Positions 7,306 to 13,881 of a DNA stretch of 21,027 bases are shown here, piece after piece. A program made the translations under genes and the position numbers. The stretch covers positions 1 to 21,027 of the forward strand of contig JBBIUI010000041.1 of the NCBI GenBank assembly GCA_037440385.1, written 5' to 3'. Numbering within the stretch: the first letter of the stretch is position 1; every line of letters starts with the position of its first letter. The stretch is from CG2-30-68-42 sp037440385 (GTDB taxonomy: Bacteria; Pseudomonadota; Gammaproteobacteria; Burkholderiales; Rhodocyclaceae). A model generated the notes under the pieces. The model ran no database searches, was not told the DNA's origin, and was given only the letters and a program-made list of their open reading frames with translations.

Positions 7306-7319
7306 GGCATATCCATGCC
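7306..7319 (+). terminator. Weak hairpin after tRNA-Thr
   Basis: GGCAT-ATCC-ATGCC forms a 5-bp stem directly after the tRNA CCA end, followed only by TTGAC. It may aid 3' maturation or termination, but it is a weak terminator. Confidence 0.25.
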
Positions 7320-7353
7320 TTGACAGGACGGGTGCTCGGTCAGATGCGGGATG

Positions 7354-8022
7354 TCAGGATCTGGCCCCTTGATCGGTGCGGACCGCTCCGGCAACGCCGA
7401 GGAAGCCGCCGCCCGGAAATACATCCGGAATGAGAGGTTCGATCCGGTGCGCGGCCTGGCCGCCTCCCGGGCAGTGAAGCGCGGTAGCGACGCGGATCGC
7501 GTTCAGCCCTGCGTCGGCGAGCAGCGCACGCGCTTCGCGGCGCGTATGCCAGCGTGCGCCGGCGTAGCCTCCTGCCCCGTGCTTGCGCACCCAGAGCAGG
7601 CTGTGGCGATTGAGCAAACCGAGCACGACCCGCCGTCGCGCCACGCGGACCATTTCGCGCACGGCTCGCGTTTCGTGGGCCACGAAGCACAGGGAAGCGA
7701 CGGCGACGACGTAGTCGAAGCTGGCATCCGCAAACGGCAGCTTTTCTGCATCGCTCACGGCGAACTCGACGTCAGGCGCTTTCCCGGCCGCAACGGCAAG
7801 CATGTCGGGGTCGATGTCGACGCCGGTGACTTTCAAGCCGCTCTCCCGTGCAAATCGACGCGAGAAATAGCCGGTGCCACAACCGACGTCGAGCATCGTG
7901 TCGCCCGCCTTGGCGTCGAACAGGCGCACCAGCAGGGCAAACTCCCGGTCGCCGATCCAGCGGCCGCGTGGCGTGTCGTACCAGGCATCATAAGCGGCCG
8001 GCGTCACCGATGCGTCCCGCAT
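7354..8022 (-). CDS. Class I SAM-dependent methyltransferase
   Basis: A 222-residue cytosolic protein. Motif I is MLDVGCGTGYF (43-53), the ribose-binding acidic residue is D69 in GVDIDPDML, and motifs II/III follow as VEFAVSDAEKLPFADASFDYVV. This layout matches the UbiE/small-molecule group of methyltransferases; the substrate is unknown. Start ATG 8022 (MRDASVTPAAYDAWYDTPRG) is chosen because the Y-D-x-W-Y-D opening is typical of the family. It overlaps the 3' end of the glutamine amidotransferase gene by 35 bp, so the two are probably translationally coupled. Last gene of the accessory operon. Confidence 0.88.
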   Translation of the reverse strand: MRDASVTPAAYDAWYDTPRGRWIGDREFALLVRLFDAKAGDTMLDVGCGTGYFSRRFARESGLKVTGVDIDPDMLAVAAGKAPDVEFAVSDAEKLPFADASFDYVVAVASLCFVAHETRAVREMVRVARRRVVLGLLNRHSLLWVRKHGAGGYAGARWHTRREARALLADAGLNAIRVATALHCPGGGQAAHRIEPLIPDVFPGGGFLGVAGAVRTDQGARS

Positions 8023-8716
8023 GTTTGGCCAACAACCGGCCGCGCCGGTATACGCGCAGTTCGCCCGGCGCGAACGCCTGCCAGGCGCCATCGTCCAGCG
8101 GTTCGGTGGCGATCAGGACGCAATCTCCGGACCGCTCTTCATGGTGCAAGCGGTCATGGCCATGAGCGATCAGAACCTCGCCATCGGACAGCAGGAAATT
8201 GAACCTGCCGAAACGGGCAAGCGTGTCGGCGATCGCCGCCAGCCGGCTCAACCAACCGTCCAGATCTTCGTGGTCGTAGCAATCGACGATGCCGGCCAGC
8301 AAATGGCAGAAGGCAAATTCGGAGTCGGTCTGCCCGTCGGGATGGCATGAACGGAATGGACCGGGCCGCTCGATCACATCGGGCACCATGCCGTTGTGGG
8401 CGAAAACCCACTCCCGTCCGCAGCAATCGTGCACGAACGGATGGGTGTCGAGATAGCCAGGCGCGGCGGGATGCGTCGCCTTGCGTACATGGGCGATCAC
8501 GAGATCGCTGGTCAGGCTGTGCGCCAATCCGCGAAAGCGATGACTCCGATACCCGGGCCCGGGCGACTTCTCGACCGAGGCACGACCACCATTCCAGTGC
8601 GCCACTCCCCAACCATCCGGGTTGTCTGCGATCAGTCCGCCTCGCAGCCGGAACGCGGCCAGTTCTTTGCTGAACGAGGCGGGACGGCTGCACGACGCAC
8701 CAAACAGTTCGCACAT
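7988..8716 (-). CDS. Class II glutamine amidotransferase (YafJ/DUG3-like)
   Basis: A 242-residue N-terminal nucleophile hydrolase. After Met removal, Cys2 of MCELFGAS would be the catalytic residue. Glutamine-site motifs follow: NPDGWGVAHW (32-41), AHVRKAT (75-81) and FAHNGM (105-110). There is no attached synthase or sugar-isomerase domain, so it is a stand-alone amidohydrolase/amidotransferase of the YafJ type. Members of this group include gamma-glutamyl peptide hydrolases such as yeast DUG3 and ergothioneine-pathway EgtC; which substrate applies here is not shown. It starts 5 bp after a small ORF and overlaps the methyltransferase by 35 bp. A gamma-glutamyl-thiol substrate would fit the rhodanese-rich operon, but this is speculation. 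Confidence 0.9.
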   Translation of the reverse strand: MCELFGASCSRPASFSKELAAFRLRGGLIADNPDGWGVAHWNGGRASVEKSPGPGYRSHRFRGLAHSLTSDLVIAHVRKATHPAAPGYLDTHPFVHDCCGREWVFAHNGMVPDVIERPGPFRSCHPDGQTDSEFAFCHLLAGIVDCYDHEDLDGWLSRLAAIADTLARFGRFNFLLSDGEVLIAHGHDRLHHEERSGDCVLIATEPLDDGAWQAFAPGELRVYRRGRLLAKHAGRIGDAGRL

Positions 8717-8721
8717 GGGCG

Positions 8722-8850
8722 TTACCGGTGGCGGCGCAGATAGGAGGACTCGAACGCCGCTGTGGCGTCGTGCAGCGCGCCGATGGATGACAGCGCCATG
8801 CCGTGCCTTTCCGTACGACGAACCGACATTCCGGCATCCAGGCTATCCAT
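8722..8850 (-). CDS. Small hypothetical protein in the accessory operon
   Basis: A 42-codon frame from ATG 8850 (MDSLDAGMSVRRTERHG...) to TAA, ending 5 bp before the amidotransferase start and beginning 48 bp after the TVP38-rhodanese stop. It is in the same orientation as both neighbours, and its third codon positions are mostly G or C. The frame is open further upstream to 8899 and could use TTG near 8865; no Shine-Dalgarno is visible for either start. The C-terminal part (HDATAAFESSYLRRHR) looks helical. Not recognised. Without it there would be a 182-bp gap in an otherwise tight operon. Confidence 0.35.
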   Translation of the reverse strand: MDSLDAGMSVRRTERHGMALSSIGALHDATAAFESSYLRRHR

Positions 8851-8898
8851 GACGCAAAGCAATTCGTACTCGACGAGATCGTCGTCAGAACACGATCT

Positions 8899-9915
8899 TC
8901 ATGGCAGGCTGCTCCGCGGTGCGTGCGCGCGGCCATCGTCCGCGCAGGAAATCCCGCGGTTCCAGCCCATCATGCCGTCGGTCACGAGCAGCGCCTGCCT
9001 GAAGCCTGCGGCGCGCAGCCGTTCAACGGCACGGCCGGACATCCTGCTGGTTCGGCAGATGACCGCGAGCGGGCGGTCGCGAACGGCTTCGAGCTCGGAC
9101 AGACGTCGTGGCAGCTCGTCGAGCGGAATGTTCAGCGAACCTTCGACATGCCCGAGCGCCCCGGTGTAATCCGTGGCGGGACGCACGTCGAGCACGGTGA
9201 TGTCCTCGTGCCGATGGAGCCGCCGCCTGAGCTCGGCGCTGGAGAGGCTCCCCTGGCTCGTCGCCGATGCGGCGCGCATCCGCTTGACCACACGCGGCAG
9301 GAAGGCGACCAGCGCAGCCAGGGCCAGCGCGAGCAGCGCCTTGCGGATCGAGTCTTCACCGCCCGCGAGCGCCTCGCGCCCGGCGTAGCCGAGATAGGTG
9401 TAAGCGAGGGCGCCGGGAGCCATGAACACGCCGGATGCGACGACGTAGGCCGCGAGCCCGATGCGCGTGAGCCCGAGCGCGTAGTTGAGCAGGTTGAACG
9501 GGATCAGCGGCACCAGCCGCACGAACGCGACGAAGCGCCAACCCTCCTTGTCGACACCCTCGATGAGCTGTCTCGTCCGGCCGCGTGCCTTGCGCGCGAC
9601 CCAGTCGGCGCCGAGGTGGCGTGCGATCAGGAAAGCCGCGCTGGCACCGAGCGTGGCGCCGGTCAGGCTGTAGAGCGTGCCCCACACCGGGCCGAACAAC
9701 GCGCCGCCCGCCAGCGTGATCGCCGAGCCGGGAACGAACAGCACCGTGGCGACGGCATACAGCGCGATGTAGACCAGCGGACCCAGCGCGCCGGCGCGCT
9801 CGACCCACTGCTGGAGCGCCGCGACATCCAGTGCATCGCGCCCCACGAGCGCAACGACGATCGCCGCTGCGAGTGCCGCGAACGACACGAGCCGCAACGC
9901 CGCTTGCCGGGTCAT
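8899..9915 (-). CDS. TVP38/TMEM64 (VTT) membrane protein fused to a rhodanese domain
   Basis: A 338-residue inner-membrane protein. Residues 1-215 form the VTT/DedA-like region: hydrophobic segments at about 8-25, 45-75, 80-98, 150-178 and 192-208, with the family stretches FVPGSAITLAGGALFG (60-75) and FVRLVPLIPFNLLNYALGLT (131-150). Residues 222-325 form a rhodanese domain with VLDVRPATDY, GHVEGSLNIPLDEL and catalytic Cys287 in CRTSRMSG. The fusion suggests membrane-linked persulfide or sulfur-transfer chemistry; the transported substrate of VTT proteins is unsettled. Its ATG overlaps the stop of the upstream hydroxylase gene by 4 bp (ATGA), a sign of coupling. Confidence 0.92.
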   Translation of the reverse strand: MTRQAALRLVSFAALAAAIVVALVGRDALDVAALQQWVERAGALGPLVYIALYAVATVLFVPGSAITLAGGALFGPVWGTLYSLTGATLGASAAFLIARHLGADWVARKARGRTRQLIEGVDKEGWRFVAFVRLVPLIPFNLLNYALGLTRIGLAAYVVASGVFMAPGALAYTYLGYAGREALAGGEDSIRKALLALALAALVAFLPRVVKRMRAASATSQGSLSSAELRRRLHRHEDITVLDVRPATDYTGALGHVEGSLNIPLDELPRRLSELEAVRDRPLAVICRTSRMSGRAVERLRAAGFRQALLVTDGMMGWNRGISCADDGRAHAPRSSLP

Positions 9916-10763
9916 GATTCGCGAGTCCGGTTGCGCCGGTTGATCGCGTAGGCGGTGATGCGCCCGCGCAAGGGCAGCATCAGCATGCCGGGCAGATCGC
10001 TGGCGAGGCGGGGGTCGCGGACGTCGCGAATGCCGATCGTCATGGCCTCGTGCCCGGCGTCGGGCTGCTCCTTGTAGGTCCCCAGCAATCGATCCCACAA
10101 CGGCAGGTTGAAACCGAAGTTGCTGTTGGTCTCGTGATCCTCGATCGAGTGATGCACCCGGTGCATGTCGGGCGTGACGAGGAACAGGCGCAGCGCGCGA
10201 TCGAGTCTCTCCGGCAGGCGCAGATTGCCGTGGTTGAACATGGCGGTGGCATTGAGCAGCACCTCGAAAACGACGACCGCGGCGGCCGGCGCGCCGATCG
10301 CGCCGATGACGGCGAACTTGACGAGCATCGACAACAGGATTTCGACGGGATGGAAACGCGCGCCGGTGGTGACGTCGAAATCGAGGTCGGCGTGATGCAC
10401 GCGATGCAACCGCCACAGCGCCGGGATCGCATGAAACATCACGTGTTGCAGGTAGATCGCGAAATCGAGCAGCACCACGCAGGCGACGAAGGCGACCCAG
10501 GCCGGTGCTTCGAGGACGTTGAACAGGCCCCAGCCGCGCTGCGCCGCCATAGCCGCGAAGCCCGCGGCGCTCGCCGGGAAGAGCCATCGCACGAGCGCGC
10601 TGTTGAGGAACACGATGCCCAGATTGCCGGCCCATCGGCGCAGCCGGGAAACGCTCAGCATGCGGCGCGGTGCGAGGATCTCCGCGCCGGCCACCAGCGC
10701 GAGCGTTCCGAAGAAGGCCGCCAGGCGGATCACGGTCTCGTGCTGCTGGAGTGTCTGCAACAT
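9912..10763 (-). CDS. Fatty-acid hydroxylase / sterol desaturase family protein
   Basis: A 283-residue integral membrane di-iron protein. The histidine clusters expected for the family are present: H107xxxH111 (QHVMFH), H120xxH123H124 (HRVHH) and H201xxH204H205 (HRVHH), with further His in HPVE and FNHGN. Hydrophobic helices lie at about 11-30, 48-72, 88-106 and 143-170. Members oxidise lipid chains or sterol-like substrates; the substrate here is unknown. ATG 10763 has a GAGGA Shine-Dalgarno at suitable distance and follows the cytochrome gene by 18 bp, so electrons or redox context could come from that cytochrome (inference). Confidence 0.9.
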   Translation of the reverse strand: MLQTLQQHETVIRLAAFFGTLALVAGAEILAPRRMLSVSRLRRWAGNLGIVFLNSALVRWLFPASAAGFAAMAAQRGWGLFNVLEAPAWVAFVACVVLLDFAIYLQHVMFHAIPALWRLHRVHHADLDFDVTTGARFHPVEILLSMLVKFAVIGAIGAPAAAVVVFEVLLNATAMFNHGNLRLPERLDRALRLFLVTPDMHRVHHSIEDHETNSNFGFNLPLWDRLLGTYKEQPDAGHEAMTIGIRDVRDPRLASDLPGMLMLPLRGRITAYAINRRNRTRES

Positions 10764-10781
10764 GGAATTCCTCGTGCGGGG

Positions 10782-11996
10782 TCAGGAACCGGTCACCGGG
10801 CGCGAGAGCGCGAGCCGCTCGCGCCACACTTCGTGGGAGACCGGCTCGGCGTCGTCATATCCGATGCGGCGCAGGCGCGCCGCGTCCACCAGGTGGTAGC
10901 GCACGCTCGCCTCGACGAATGCCGCGCGGACGTCGCGATCCGGCGCAAGCTCGATGCGAAAGCTGCGCGGTTGCCCGGCCGCGAGGCGGGTGTCGCGCAG
11001 ATCGACGATGAACGGCCGCCACAGCACGGTCCGCCGCAACACATGCGTGTCCTCGCGAAGCACGTTGCCGCCGCGATCCAGCACGCGCAGCGTCACGGTC
11101 AGATGCCGGTCCGGGGTCCCGGTCGGCAGGTAATGCGCCGCGCCGGCGTTGGTCAGCGTCACGACGACGCTGCGCCTGCCCGCCGGCGACGCGGGTGTCT
11201 CGCGAAGCGACACGGTGAGACCCTTGCGCACCATTTCCGGGTCGTGGCCGCCGCGCCACAGATGGCGGCGCACCGGCTTGACCGCGCCGCCCGCGACGAG
11301 CGCACGCTCGGCGAGCGGCATGTGGCAGGAGACGCAATCGGGCAGCGTCGCGGTCGCTTGCACCGCGGCCGGCCCGGCGGCCGTCGAGCGGATCTCGGCG
11401 ACCGTACCGCATGGCGGAAACCGGAAGAAGGTGTCCCAGCGGTCTCCGCCGACGACATGGCAGCGCATGCAGATCTCGTTGGTATTTGCCAGCTTGGCGA
11501 CGGGATGGGCCGGAGTCTGCGCACCGAACGGCCCCAGGATCTTGCCCTCGCGCAGGTGGCATGCCGCACAAGTCACCCCTTCGTGCTGGATGCGGGCGTC
11601 GAAACGCGGGTTGTCCGCGAGGATCGGTTTCCACTTTTCGCGATCGGCGAACCCGAGCACGCGATGCTCCTGTTGCACGTCGAGCGGAATGTGGCAGTTC
11701 TTACAGATCTGCTGTTTGCCGTCGAAGGCCCAGTCGGCCTGGAAATACGGGTCGATCCATGCCCGGCCGTGCATGCTGGTCGACCACTCGTCATAGAAAT
11801 CCCGGTGGCAGAGCGCGCACTGCGTGGCGCCCGGCGATGCGAGTGCGGCGGGCAGGCGTTCGGTGGCGACCGGGCGTTCGAACGCCGGCGATACGACGAA
11901 GATGTTCATCGGCCGCACGAGCCGCCACGCCAGAAAAACGGCAAGCGCGACGCCGGACGCGGCGGCGATCGCCTTGCGTCCGCGCGGCAGTTTCAT
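10782..11996 (-). CDS. Pentaheme cytochrome c, c554-like
   Basis: A 404-residue protein with an N-terminal membrane anchor (about 8-28) and five CxxCH haem c sites: CALCH (60), CKNCH (98), CAACH (143), CMRCH (176) and CVSCH (221). The spacing and accompanying motifs (WSTSMHGRAW, IQHEGVTCAACH, AHPVAKL) resemble the cytochrome c554 family, with spare His available as distal ligands. Residues about 255-390 form a haem-free beta-rich tail (SVVVTLTNAGAAHYLPTGTPDRHL). It should lie on the periplasmic side and carry electrons or reduce a small compound. First gene of a minus-strand operon with hydroxylase, TVP38-rhodanese and downstream genes. A weak or absent Shine-Dalgarno precedes ATG 11996. Confidence 0.92.
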   Translation of the reverse strand: MKLPRGRKAIAAASGVALAVFLAWRLVRPMNIFVVSPAFERPVATERLPAALASPGATQCALCHRDFYDEWSTSMHGRAWIDPYFQADWAFDGKQQICKNCHIPLDVQQEHRVLGFADREKWKPILADNPRFDARIQHEGVTCAACHLREGKILGPFGAQTPAHPVAKLANTNEICMRCHVVGGDRWDTFFRFPPCGTVAEIRSTAAGPAAVQATATLPDCVSCHMPLAERALVAGGAVKPVRRHLWRGGHDPEMVRKGLTVSLRETPASPAGRRSVVVTLTNAGAAHYLPTGTPDRHLTVTLRVLDRGGNVLREDTHVLRRTVLWRPFIVDLRDTRLAAGQPRSFRIELAPDRDVRAAFVEASVRYHLVDAARLRRIGYDDAEPVSHEVWRERLALSRPVTGS

Positions 11997-12249
11997 CCAC
12001 TATCGTCCATCGAAACGCGCGAGGAGGGCGCGGCCGTTCGCAGCCAAACCGGCGCGCGGGCGACGAGCCGACGCGACAGCCCATGCGAGCGAAGCACGCG
12101 CGGCAGGGCACCGCGACGCGGCGTGTGCCGGGCGCACGGGCGCAGGAACGCTCAATGGATCCTCCGGGATCATGTCAGCGCAGCCGGGCGGCCGCATGCG
12201 GGCGGCCGGCCGCCGTTTGCGAATGCCCGTATCCCCCGCGTCGCGCGGC

Positions 12250-12258
12250 TGCTATACT
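12250..12258 (+). promoter_or_regulatory. Extended -10 promoter of the arsR-rhodanese gene
   Basis: TGC-TATACT (TG at 12250-12251, -10 at 12253-12258, 5 of 6 match) forms an extended -10 element with no good -35. Transcription would start near 12265. A second TATAAT at 12281-12286 is an alternative -10. Confidence 0.5.
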
Positions 12259-12272
12259 CCGCTCCAAGGTCC

Positions 12273-12284
12273 TATATTCATATA
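12273..12284. promoter_or_regulatory. Candidate ArsR-type operator
   Basis: The perfect palindrome TATAT-TC-ATATA lies in the AT-rich island between the divergent genes, just after the predicted start of transcription and overlapping an alternative -10. A looser TTCA-N10-TGAG dyad also spans 12277-12294. Position and AT-richness suit a dimeric winged-helix repressor such as the adjacent gene product. Confidence 0.45.
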
Positions 12285-12317
12285 ATCGTTTGAGCATTAG
12301 ATGACGGCAACGGGACG

Positions 12318-12977
12318 ATGTCAAGCGCAGCGTTCAAGCAACGGCTCTTCGAACAATTCGCGCGCGTCGGCAAGGCGCTGAGCAGCGCCACCCGGCTCGA
12401 ACTGCTCGAATGCCTGGGGCAGGGCGAGCGCAGCGTGGAAGCCCTGGCGCAGAAGTGCCGGCTGCCGGTCGCCAACGCGTCCCATCATCTGCGTGAGCTC
12501 AAGAACGCCGGCTTGGTCGCCGCGCGCAAGGATGGCCTGTATGTACGCTACCGGCTCGCGGGCAACGAGGTCGTCGCGATGCTCGCTGCGCTGCGGGCCG
12601 TCGCCGAGGCGAACGTCGCCGACGTCGAGCGGCTGATCAACCAGTATCTGACCGTCCGCGACAGCATGGAGCCGATCCGGGCCCCGGAACTGCTCGACCG
12701 TGCGCGCAAGGGGCTGGTCACCGTCCTCGACGTGCGTCCGGCCGACGAATACGCTGCGGGGCACATCGCCGGCGCGCTCAACGTTCCGCTGGAGGAGCTG
12801 GAAAAGCACTTCGCCAGGCTCAAGCCGCGCAAGGAGGTCATCGCGTACTGCCGCGGCCCGCACTGCATCCTTTCTTATGAGGCGGTCGCGAAGCTGCGCA
12901 GCCGCGGCATCAAGGCACGCCGCCTGCAGGAAGGATTCCCCGAGTGGCAGGCCGGAGGGTTTCCGGTCGAGGTCTAG
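12318..12977 (+). CDS. ArsR-family HTH regulator fused to a rhodanese domain
   Basis: A 219-residue protein. Residues 1-100 are an ArsR/SmtB winged helix: ALSSATRLELLECLGQGERSVEALA, recognition helix region NASHHLRELKNAGLVAARKDG (53-73) and beta wing YVRYRL. Residues 120-219 are a rhodanese domain with VLDVRPADEYAAGHIAGALNVP and an active loop CRGPHC (C178, C183). Other cysteines are C32 and C47. The second Cys used by BigR/SqrR-type persulfide sensors, in the C-terminal HTH helix, is not seen, so sensing may instead use the rhodanese loop. Divergent from the cytochrome operon, which it probably controls along with itself through the AT-rich palindrome upstream. ATG 12318 has only a weak GGGA; ATG 12301 is out of frame. 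Confidence 0.92.
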   Translation: MSSAAFKQRLFEQFARVGKALSSATRLELLECLGQGERSVEALAQKCRLPVANASHHLRELKNAGLVAARKDGLYVRYRLAGNEVVAMLAALRAVAEANVADVERLINQYLTVRDSMEPIRAPELLDRARKGLVTVLDVRPADEYAAGHIAGALNVPLEELEKHFARLKPRKEVIAYCRGPHCILSYEAVAKLRSRGIKARRLQEGFPEWQAGGFPVEV

Positions 12978-12991
12978 CGCGGCAAGGCCTG

Positions 12992-13018
12992 TGCCCGCGG
13001 CGACGCGATCCGCGGGCA
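12992..13018 (+). terminator. Hairpin after arsR-rhodanese
   Basis: A 9-bp stem TGCCCGCGG/CCGCGGGCA with a 9-nt loop begins 15 bp after the stop codon. No T-tract follows. It probably ends or insulates the regulator mRNA before the merF promoter. Confidence 0.5.
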
Positions 13019-13153
13019 GGAGGCATTCGCCTTTCGGGTGCGGCCTGCGCGCAGCCACGATGCGTGAGGGGAGGCGGATCGCCTCCACGGCGATGCCGGC
13101 CGCCTTCGGGTAGCCCCCGGTGGCCGGATATCGCGATTCGGTTGCGATGTCGC

Positions 13154-13184
13154 TTGACTCCGTACGCGGATACGGAAGTAACGT
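13154..13184 (+). promoter_or_regulatory. MerR-type mercury-responsive promoter
   Basis: TTGACT (13154-13159) and TAACGT (13179-13184) are separated by 19 bp. Between them is the dyad CCGTA-N6-TACGG (13160-13175), almost the same as the MerR operator of Tn501/Tn21-type mer operons. The overlong spacer is the hallmark of promoters that MerR twists into activity on binding Hg(II). From 12978 to here no gene is seen. Confidence 0.85.
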
Positions 13185-13247
13185 TCGCTCAGGCGCGCGG
13201 GGCGCGACCGGCGCCGCCGTCCGTGTGCAATCGACGAGGGTTCGTCC

Positions 13248-13496
13248 ATGTTCAAGAACGAAACGCTGTTGCGCGTGGGGGTCGTCGGATCGATCCTCGC
13301 GGCCCTGTGCTGCTTCACGCCGCTGTTGCTGATCCTGCTCGGTGTGGTGGGCCTGGGCGCGCTGACCGGTTATCTCGACTACGTGCTGCTGCCGGCGCTG
13401 GCGGGTTTCGTCGGGATCACGATCTGGGCATTGCACCGGCAGCGCCGCTCGCGGACGTGTCCGCTGCCCGATGCCGCCGGACGGCCCGAGTCATGA
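13248..13496 (+). CDS. merF: Mercuric ion transporter MerF
   Basis: An 82-residue inner-membrane protein with two transmembrane helices (about 7-35 and 40-63) that carries Hg(II) into the cytoplasm for reduction by MerA. The vicinal pair C21-C22 in ALCCFTP, and the stretch LLGVVGLGALTGYLDYVLLPALA, match MerF closely. Plasmid MerF has a second Cys pair after the second helix; here only C71 is present (RTCPLPD), so that site is incomplete. A GAGGG Shine-Dalgarno precedes ATG 13248. Its promoter is MerR-type, yet merR, merT, merP and merA are absent from the window. The last 67 bp of the gene lie in a 116-bp direct repeat. Confidence 0.92.
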   Translation: MFKNETLLRVGVVGSILAALCCFTPLLLILLGVVGLGALTGYLDYVLLPALAGFVGITIWALHRQRRSRTCPLPDAAGRPES

Positions 13497-13668
13497 ACTG
13501 GCCGTGGATCTGCCGTCGCGACGCCGCCAGGCCGGCGATGCGCCGTGGAACAATTGCGCCGGCAGCGCCGCTCGCGGACGTGTCCGCTGCCCGATGCCGC
13601 CGGACGGCCCGAGTCATGAACTGGCCGTGGATCTGCCGTCGCGACGCCGCCAGGCCGGCGATGCGCCG
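13430..13668 (+). repeat. 116-bp direct repeat covering the merF 3' end
   Basis: Copies at 13430-13545 and 13553-13668 are identical except for one base (A13435 versus G13558), separated by 7 bp. The 123-bp period is a multiple of three, so the second copy repeats the MerF tail (RRQRRSRTCPLPDAAGRPES, stop) in frame after the merF stop. The near identity indicates a recent tandem duplication or strong gene conversion. No insertion-sequence ends are visible. Confidence 0.95.
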
Positions 13669-13842
13669 CAGATCGCGTCGTCGAACGCGGCGCCCGCGAT
13701 CCGCGACCGCGTGAGCGTTGGAGGAACCAGCCGACCGGCCGCCCCCCGTCTCACGATGATCGACAGACCGACGCTCGCCGCGCAGATCTTCCGCAGGATC
13801 GCGAAACGGCTCGGGTACTGCGCGGGTCGATCTGCCTGACGG
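13497..13842 (+). other. merF-downstream region with unrecognised open frames
   Basis: This stretch has no gene I can identify. The longest frame, 13471-13839 (122 codons, MPPDGPSHELAVDLPSRRR...), begins inside merF and contains the repeat twice. Its unique tail includes MIDRPTLAAQIFRRIAKRLGYC and ends three bases before the hairpin at 13843. It could be a small gene distorted by the duplication, the remnant of a former mer gene, or noise; composition alone does not decide. Confidence 0.3.
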
Positions 13843-13868
13843 GACTGCGGGCGTCGCCGCCCGCAGTC
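13843..13868. terminator. Bidirectional hairpin between merF region and spy-like gene
   Basis: An 11-bp perfect stem (GACTGCGGGCG with its complement) closes a TCGC loop. It lies 13 bp beyond the spy-like stop codon and just after the merF-side open frame, so it can serve both strands. There is no T-tract. Confidence 0.6.
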
Positions 13869-13881
13869 GCCGAGACCGGGG

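Larger units (their letters stand above)
11997..12317. other. Divergent intergenic region of cytochrome operon and arsR-rhodanese
   Basis: This 321-bp stretch separates divergent genes. Positions 11997-12240 are GC-rich and hold no gene I can support. Positions 12250-12300 are sharply AT-rich and carry the regulatory signals described separately. A clear minus-strand promoter for the cytochrome operon was not found; if it lies in the AT-rich part, that mRNA would have a leader of roughly 270 nt. Confidence 0.6.

Noticed and set aside
7002..7424. 140-codon minus-strand frame containing LSDSNTRPDDYESSALPTELKR
   Set aside because: It is the antisense of tRNA-Thr; such peptides are classic mis-annotations of tRNA complement.
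8154..8936. 260-codon minus-strand frame overlapping the amidotransferase
   Set aside because: It is a frame shadow of the amidotransferase, whose Cys2 and HNGM motifs are clear.
9916..10827. 304-codon N-terminal extension of the TVP38-rhodanese frame
   Set aside because: The extension reads through the hydroxylase gene in another frame. The overlap ATGA at 9912-9915 and hydrophobic start give the true N-terminus.
10050..12293. 747-codon plus-strand open frame
   Set aside because: It is antisense to the hydroxylase and pentaheme cytochrome genes, shows no protein motif, and long antisense frames are expected at this GC content.
12301..12317. ATG at 12301 as start of the ArsR-rhodanese gene
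   Set aside because: It is out of frame with the ArsR domain by one base.
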